A stretch of 9,416 nucleotides of DNA from an uncultured Rikenella sp. (GTDB lineage: Bacteria; Bacteroidota; Bacteroidia; Bacteroidales; Rikenellaceae): contig CAJTNK010000076.1 of NCBI GenBank assembly GCA_910577885.1, forward strand, positions 1 through 9,416, in the 5' to 3' direction. Under the pieces are notes generated by a model. The model was not told where the DNA came from, searched no databases, and worked only from the letters and a program-made list of their open reading frames with translations. Each line of letters opens with the position of its first letter. Within the stretch, counting starts at the first letter, position 1. Below are positions 5,593-9,416 of this stretch, piece after piece. Both the position numbers and the translations under genes were made by a program.

Positions 5593-7932
5593 TTAGTTGA
5601 GATAGATTTCGTCGACGAAGAGGAATGCCGGGCTGTTTTTCCCCGGATGCCAAGTCGGCATGGCGTGTTCCGGTTTGGCCGTGATTTTGACAAATCGGGT
5701 GACGGTGGGTTCGAAGAGCAGTTCGTGGATGTAGACCCCGTCACGATCCGAGTTGGCCATGACCGGATATTCGGCTTCGGCGACGGTTCGGAACGTTTTG
5801 CCGTCATCCGACACCGCCACGCCGAAGTAGCGCGCGTCGAACACCCAGTCGCCCTTCACCACGCAAGTTTCGATCTGCGCGCGCGAGATTTCGGTCGAGT
5901 CACCGAGGTCGATCACCGCTTCCATGTCGTTTTTCCAGAAGGCGATCCAACGCCCCGTTTTGTAGTTTCCGTTGCCCCGCAGGCCGTCCACCAGGGTCCC
6001 CGCACCGGCGTATTCGTACTGCTTGTTGATCGGCTGGAGCATCGTGATCGGCCGCACGCTCGCTTTGTTGAAAGCGATCTCTTCCGTGAAGACGCGGCTG
6101 TGGCCCGTGGGCCGTACGACCACCGCTTTCAAGGCTCCCGGTTCCGCGATTCGGAGCGTATCGACATACCGCGGCGAGGCCTCGGTAGGTTCCGTACCGT
6201 CCAGCGTGTAGTGGATCGGCGCGCCGTCGATGGCCGTCATCGCCACGTCCAGCACCCCTTTGACCGGGTTCGGCGTGAACGAGACATTCACGTCGAAAAC
6301 GTGCATCGCGTAGTTGTACCCCATCAGGTCGTAGATCCGCACCAGCTGCGGCAGGCGGGCCAAAAATTCGTTGTAATTCTTCCGCCCCGGATCGCTCCAC
6401 TGGATCTCGGCCAGCGCGGCCATCCGCGGCAGCTCCATGTATTCCACCTGGCGGAAGTTCGGGATATACTCGGTCCACAGGTTAGCCTGCACGCCGATGA
6501 TATACTCGGCCTCTTCCGGCGTCAGGAGCGGCGACACCGGCTCGTAGTTGTAGACCATCTCGACCGGCACATACCCGCCGATGGCGATCGGTTCTTTGTC
6601 GGTCTCCTTGCTCTGGTAGTAGTCGAAATAGAGGTAGGTGGTCGGCGTCATGATGGCCTGGTGTTTCTGGCGAGCCGCTTCGATCCCCCCTTCGACACCG
6701 CGCCAGCTCATCACCGTAGCGTTCGGCGCGAGGCCCCCTTCCAAGGTCTCGTCCCAACCGATCATCTGCCGCCCCCGGGCGTTCAGGAACTTCTCGGCAT
6801 GGTTGATAACGAAGCTCTGCAGGTACTCTTCGGCCGTATGTTTGTCATCGCCCTTGATCCCCAGGGCACGGATCCGCGCCTGGCATTTCGGACAGCTCTT
6901 CCACCGCACCTTCGGACACTCGTCGCCCCCGACATGGATATATTCGCTCGGGAAGAGGTCGACCACCTCGCCCAGCACCTCGTCGATAAACTTCAGCGTG
7001 GCATCGTTCCCCGCGCACAGCACGTCTTCGGCCACGCCCCACTGTCCCCACACTTCGTACGGACCGCCGGTACACCCCAGCTCCGGATATGCGGTCAGGG
7101 CGGCCAGCATGTGGCCCGGCAGGTCGATCTCCGGAATCACCGTGATGTGCCGTTCGGCCGCATAGGCCACCACTTCGCGCGCCTGGTCCTGCGTATAGAA
7201 GCCGCCGTACGGAACGCTGTCGTACCGGCCGCTGTTATGGCCGATCACGGTGGCTTTGCGCTTCGACCCGACGGTGGTCAGCTCGGGCCGGCTCTTGATC
7301 TCGATGCGCCACCCCTGGTCGTCGGTCAGGTGCCAGTGGAAGCGGTTCATGTTGTGCAGCGCGAGCATGTCGATGAATCGCTTCACCGAGTCGACGCCGA
7401 TAAAATGGCGGCTCACATCCAGGTGCGCCCCCCGATAGCCGAACCGGGGCCAGTCATTGACCTCGACGGCCGGCAGCAGCACGCTGCCCGAAACAACCGG
7501 CAGCGCCTTGCGCAGGGTCTGAATCCCGTAGAACACGCCGGCTTCCGAACCGCCGACGATCGTCACTCCCTCTTTCCCAACGGTGAGCCGATAGGCTTCC
7601 GGCTTCTCCGGATCGAGCCCCAAAGTCAAAGCGATATGCCCGTTCGCCGCCCCTGCGTCGACCGTGGCGGCCGCTTCGGCCTGCAGTTGCAGGCCGGTCA
7701 TCTGCGCCACGTATTCGCTCAGGAACGCTGCGTTACGCGCCATGGCGTCGTTCCCCTCCGGAAAGAGGATCTTGACCGTTTCGTCGAGCGTGAACCCCGA
7801 GCCGGACTTCTCGGTAATTTGCTGCGGCAGCGGAATGACCTCATAATCGGCCTTCGGCATCGAACCCGAGCAGGAGACCAGCAGCGCGCCGGACAGCAAC
7901 AGCGTCCCCAGGATGCGGTGGATCGATTTCAT
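5593..7932 (-). CDS. GH20 beta-N-acetylhexosaminidase, lipoprotein, with C-terminal discoidin-type domain
   Basis: The protein has 779 aa. It removes terminal beta-GlcNAc/GalNAc by substrate-assisted catalysis. Residues 1-21 are a lipoprotein signal (lipobox LLVSC, lipidated C21). No acidic export signal follows the cysteine (CSGSMPKAD), so surface display is uncertain. Residues about 28-160 match the GH20 N-terminal domain, and about 163-515 the catalytic barrel. HVGGDE (333-338) holds the catalytic D337-E338 pair, and W393, W410 and W486 lie in GWDE, MSWRG and NLWTEY, the usual active-site tryptophans. Residues about 555-620 (YTLDGTEPT) resemble a chitobiase C-terminal/Fn3-like module, and about 636-779 an F5/8 type C (CBM32-like) domain. 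The frame is open 42 codons further upstream to 8058, but the start at 7932 is preferred because the signal peptide begins there and the upstream part would lie in the leader. It has its own promoter at about 8063-8093. The GH123 gene downstream suggests a shared amino-sugar substrate. Confidence 0.93.
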   Translation of the reverse strand: MKSIHRILGTLLLSGALLVSCSGSMPKADYEVIPLPQQITEKSGSGFTLDETVKILFPEGNDAMARNAAFLSEYVAQMTGLQLQAEAAATVDAGAANGHIALTLGLDPEKPEAYRLTVGKEGVTIVGGSEAGVFYGIQTLRKALPVVSGSVLLPAVEVNDWPRFGYRGAHLDVSRHFIGVDSVKRFIDMLALHNMNRFHWHLTDDQGWRIEIKSRPELTTVGSKRKATVIGHNSGRYDSVPYGGFYTQDQAREVVAYAAERHITVIPEIDLPGHMLAALTAYPELGCTGGPYEVWGQWGVAEDVLCAGNDATLKFIDEVLGEVVDLFPSEYIHVGGDECPKVRWKSCPKCQARIRALGIKGDDKHTAEEYLQSFVINHAEKFLNARGRQMIGWDETLEGGLAPNATVMSWRGVEGGIEAARQKHQAIMTPTTYLYFDYYQSKETDKEPIAIGGYVPVEMVYNYEPVSPLLTPEEAEYIIGVQANLWTEYIPNFRQVEYMELPRMAALAEIQWSDPGRKNYNEFLARLPQLVRIYDLMGYNYAMHVFDVNVSFTPNPVKGVLDVAMTAIDGAPIHYTLDGTEPTEASPRYVDTLRIAEPGALKAVVVRPTGHSRVFTEEIAFNKASVRPITMLQPINKQYEYAGAGTLVDGLRGNGNYKTGRWIAFWKNDMEAVIDLGDSTEISRAQIETCVVKGDWVFDARYFGVAVSDDGKTFRTVAEAEYPVMANSDRDGVYIHELLFEPTVTRFVKITAKPEHAMPTWHPGKNSPAFLFVDEIYLN

Positions 7933-7976
7933 ACAAGAAAAGTTTTTTGTTTGATGGTTAGTAAAAGCTTTTTCCC

Positions 7977-8054
7977 CGGCGGGAGAGGCCCTGTTCGGCC
8001 ACCGCCGTGTCGCGTTCGGGCCGTGCGCCGGCGTGAGATTCGGCGCACGGCCCG
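7977..8054 (-). promoter_or_regulatory. Structured leader of the GH20 gene (two G+C-rich hairpins)
   Basis: Hairpin 1: bases 8041-8054 and 8017-8030 are exact complements (14 bp, 10-nt loop). It begins within a few bases of the expected transcription start. Hairpin 2: CGGCGG (7977-7982) pairs with CCGCCG (8002-8007), with an inner GGCC/GGCC stem. A 10-bp AAAAGCTTTT palindrome follows before an A-rich stretch and the ATG at 7932. No U-run follows either G+C hairpin, so these are not obvious attenuators. They may stabilise the mRNA 5' end or regulate it; hairpin 1 might instead stop read-through from the gene upstream. Confidence 0.5.
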
Positions 8055-8062
8055 ACAAGGCA

Positions 8063-8093
8063 CAAAGTTAACGTTTTCGGCGGGTTTTCCCAA
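8063..8093 (-). promoter_or_regulatory. Bacteroidota-type promoter for the GH20 gene
   Basis: On the - strand, TTG (8093-8091), a 20-nt spacer and TAACTTTG (8070-8063) fit the Bacteroidota -33/-7 consensus (TTG ... TAnnTTTG) with normal spacing. Transcription would start near 8055-8058, giving a leader of about 125 nt. It lies between the acyltransferase stop and the GH20 start, which supports separate transcription of the two genes. Confidence 0.7.
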
Positions 8094-8133
8094 CCCGGGT
8101 TCCACGGGGCGCCGAAGCGAGGCATCCGCTCTC

Positions 8134-8149
8134 CGGCTCCGTGGAGCCG
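8134..8149 (-). terminator. Short hairpin just downstream of the acyltransferase stop
   Basis: CGGCTCC (8134-8140) and GGAGCCG (8143-8149) are exact complements with a 2-nt gap, so in RNA at least one closing pair must open. The hairpin lies 7 bp past the stop codon on the - strand. There is no T-run after it, so the terminator role is weakly supported. Confidence 0.3.
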
Positions 8150-8156
8150 CGGCCGC

Positions 8157-9290
8157 TCACGCGCGGCGCAGGAAACGGACCCGAAGCCACCGGCGCACCG
8201 GTTCGTCGAAGAGCTTCAACAGCCCGTAGGCCAGCGCCACGCAACCCACGCCGATGCCGACCATCAGCGGCCAGGTCTCCCGCCAGCCGAGTCCGTGTTC
8301 CTGGACATAGGCCATATAGAGGTAGACGAACGGATAATGGATGATATAGAGCGGAAAAGAGATCTCGCCCAGGAACTTGCAGATTCCGACCGAGACCCGC
8401 CCCCGAATCGGGCTTCCGGCCCCGGCCAGGACGATCAGCGGAAAGAGGACGATAATACAGAACGCTTCGTACAGGCCATTCTTCCAGAGTTCGGTCTCGC
8501 CCCCGATCCGCGGAAAGAAGAGAATCGCGGCCAGCACCAGCGAGCAGATCCAAAACCCGCCGCGCAGTCGGATCCGTTTCCCGAGCCGGAAGAGCAGCAC
8601 GCCGCAGAAGAACGGATAGAGGAGCCGCGTCATGCCGATGAGGAATTGCGGTCCGGAGAGTTCGTGTCCGCCGAGCACGCTCCCGGTCTCGCTCCCCACC
8701 GCCAGCCGAACCAGCGCCGCCCCCGACAGGACCACGAAGAGGGCCAACAAGGCTTTCGAGAAGCGCCGCACTGCCGTCGCATAGAGGAAGTTACCGATAT
8801 ACTCGAAGAAGAGCGACCAGGCCGGTCCGTTGAGCGGGAACATCTCGTGCCAAGGCTGCCGGATCGGCGCGGTGGTCGGCACCAGCAGACACCCGGCGAC
8901 GGTAGCCAACACCAGCGCCCACACCGGTGTCCGGGCAATCGAAGGGAACATCGTCCCGGCCCCGAAATAGTAACACCCCGCGCCGATCAACGCCCCGGCA
9001 ACCACCATCGGCTGCAGGCGAATGAGCCGTCGCTTGCAGAAGTTCCAAAGGCTCATCCGCCCCCACCGGTCGTCATACGCATAGCCGATGACATAGCCCG
9101 AAAGAACAAAAAAGAAATCCACGGCCAAATATCCATGATTGACGAACGGCACGACATAAAGCGGTTCGACGGCATAGATCTCCAGCAGGTGGAACGCCAC
9201 GACGATCAGAGCGGCCACGCCGCGCAGACCATCCAAAATCTCGTAGTGCGGTTTCTGCGGAAAAAGCAACCCGCGGTCGGTTTCTTGCAT
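8157..9290 (-). CDS. Acyltransferase family 3 membrane protein (OafA-like O-acyltransferase)
   Basis: The protein has 377 aa, within the usual size for the family, with about ten hydrophobic helices spread over its length. It is expected to move an acyl (usually acetyl) group across the inner membrane onto a surface glycan. Family hallmarks in order: LDGLRGVAALIVVAFH (19-34) with conserved R23 and H34; GYLAVDFFFVLSGYVIG (53-69) with D58; KRRLIRLQP (86-94), the conserved Arg-rich loop; NGPAWSLFFEYIGNF (154-168) with E163; and EISFPLYIIHYPF (309-321) with H318 near the C-terminus. There is no fused SGNH domain. The start at 9290 is the first ATG after an in-frame TAA at 9317-9315. The GH20 gene follows on the same strand after 224 bp, but with its own promoter. 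No clear TAnnTTTG box was seen upstream. The acceptor (O-antigen, capsule or other envelope glycan) cannot be told from sequence. Confidence 0.9.
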   Translation of the reverse strand: MQETDRGLLFPQKPHYEILDGLRGVAALIVVAFHLLEIYAVEPLYVVPFVNHGYLAVDFFFVLSGYVIGYAYDDRWGRMSLWNFCKRRLIRLQPMVVAGALIGAGCYYFGAGTMFPSIARTPVWALVLATVAGCLLVPTTAPIRQPWHEMFPLNGPAWSLFFEYIGNFLYATAVRRFSKALLALFVVLSGAALVRLAVGSETGSVLGGHELSGPQFLIGMTRLLYPFFCGVLLFRLGKRIRLRGGFWICSLVLAAILFFPRIGGETELWKNGLYEAFCIIVLFPLIVLAGAGSPIRGRVSVGICKFLGEISFPLYIIHYPFVYLYMAYVQEHGLGWRETWPLMVGIGVGCVALAYGLLKLFDEPVRRWLRVRFLRRA

Positions 9291-9335
9291 CGCTGTATCT
9301 GAGTGTTTTATGGGTTAGCCTCACTGAGTTTGTAT

Positions 9336-9416
9336 AACTCAACTATTGGCTACGAGCGGGGACTGTTCTCTTTGTGAACAACCGACGCTGCCAGCGAATC
9401 CAGAGGCCGCTTGCGG
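9336..9416. repeat. Partial copy (left end) of the dispersed structured repeat
   Basis: Bases 9336-9365 match the left end of the central element (5255-5284) at 26 of 30 positions. The next 36 bases (9362-9397) are an exact inverted copy of 17-52. The body would run to the right of the window. It sits about 45 bp upstream of the acyltransferase start, so it may contribute to, or separate, that gene's promoter region. A 6-bp stem TGAGTT/AACTCA (9325-9330, 9336-9341) borders it. Confidence 0.65.

Noticed and set aside
7933..8058. N-terminal extension of the GH20 protein by 42 residues
   Set aside because: The lipoprotein signal peptide starts at the internal Met (7932), and the extension would begin almost at the predicted transcription start and run through the leader hairpins.
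5422..8229. A 935-codon open frame on the + strand opposite the GH20 gene
   Set aside because: It is rich in Arg, His, Pro and Val as expected for the antisense of a G+C-rich gene, shows no recognisable domain, and the opposite strand encodes a clear GH20 protein.
8295..9302. A 335-codon + strand frame opposite the acyltransferase gene
   Set aside because: Hydrophilic, low-complexity antisense of a membrane protein gene with all the acyltransferase-3 hallmarks on the - strand.

Overview
The window looks like chromosomal DNA of a G+C-rich member of the Bacteroidota, most likely a gut Rikenellaceae/Alistipes-type organism. Three things point there. Two candidate promoters match the Bacteroidota -7 consensus TAnnTTTG (166-173 on +, 8070-8063 on -). 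The start codons lack Shine-Dalgarno sequences and sit behind A/T-rich stretches. The genes are a secreted GH123-type hexosaminidase, a lipoprotein GH20 hexosaminidase with accessory domains, an acyltransferase and an LtaS-like membrane enzyme. The genus is an inference from style, not from a marker gene.

Layout from left to right: (1) 1-about 73, the truncated end of a dispersed repeat. (2) 74-436, a promoter and a long leader containing a large imperfect hairpin (264-390) and a small A/U hairpin that abuts the start codon. (3) 437-2422 (+), a five-TM alkaline-phosphatase-superfamily enzyme of the LTA-synthase/phosphoglycerol-transferase type. (4) 2423-3437, about 1 kb without a convincing gene between convergent genes. 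It is packed with palindromes and short repeats, including three hairpin modules with shared flanks but unrelated cores, and ends in a terminator hairpin. (5) 3438-5228 (-), a GH123-type beta-N-acetylgalactosaminidase. (6) 5229-5592, largely a MITE-like structured element of about 310 bp. (7) 5593-7932 (-), a GH20 beta-N-acetylhexosaminidase lipoprotein. (8) 7933-8156, its promoter and a structured leader. (9) 8157-9290 (-), an acyltransferase-3 family membrane protein. (10) 9336-9416, the opposite end of another copy of the dispersed repeat.

Functionally, the two hexosaminidases form a plausible pair for removing terminal beta-GalNAc and beta-GlcNAc from host glycans (mucin, glycolipid or similar). 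Both carry the Asp-Glu pair expected of substrate-assisted catalysis, and both carry export signals. No SusC/SusD pair or regulator is present, so this is not a complete polysaccharide utilisation locus as seen here. The LtaS-like enzyme and the acyltransferase probably modify envelope glycans or lipids. The genes appear to be separate transcription units divided by structured repeats, not one operon.

The least explained material is non-coding: the palindrome-rich kilobase at 2430-3420 and the dispersed structured element seen complete once (5255-5565) and partial at both window edges. No CRISPR array, rRNA or transposase gene was recognised, and no tRNA was noticed by eye.
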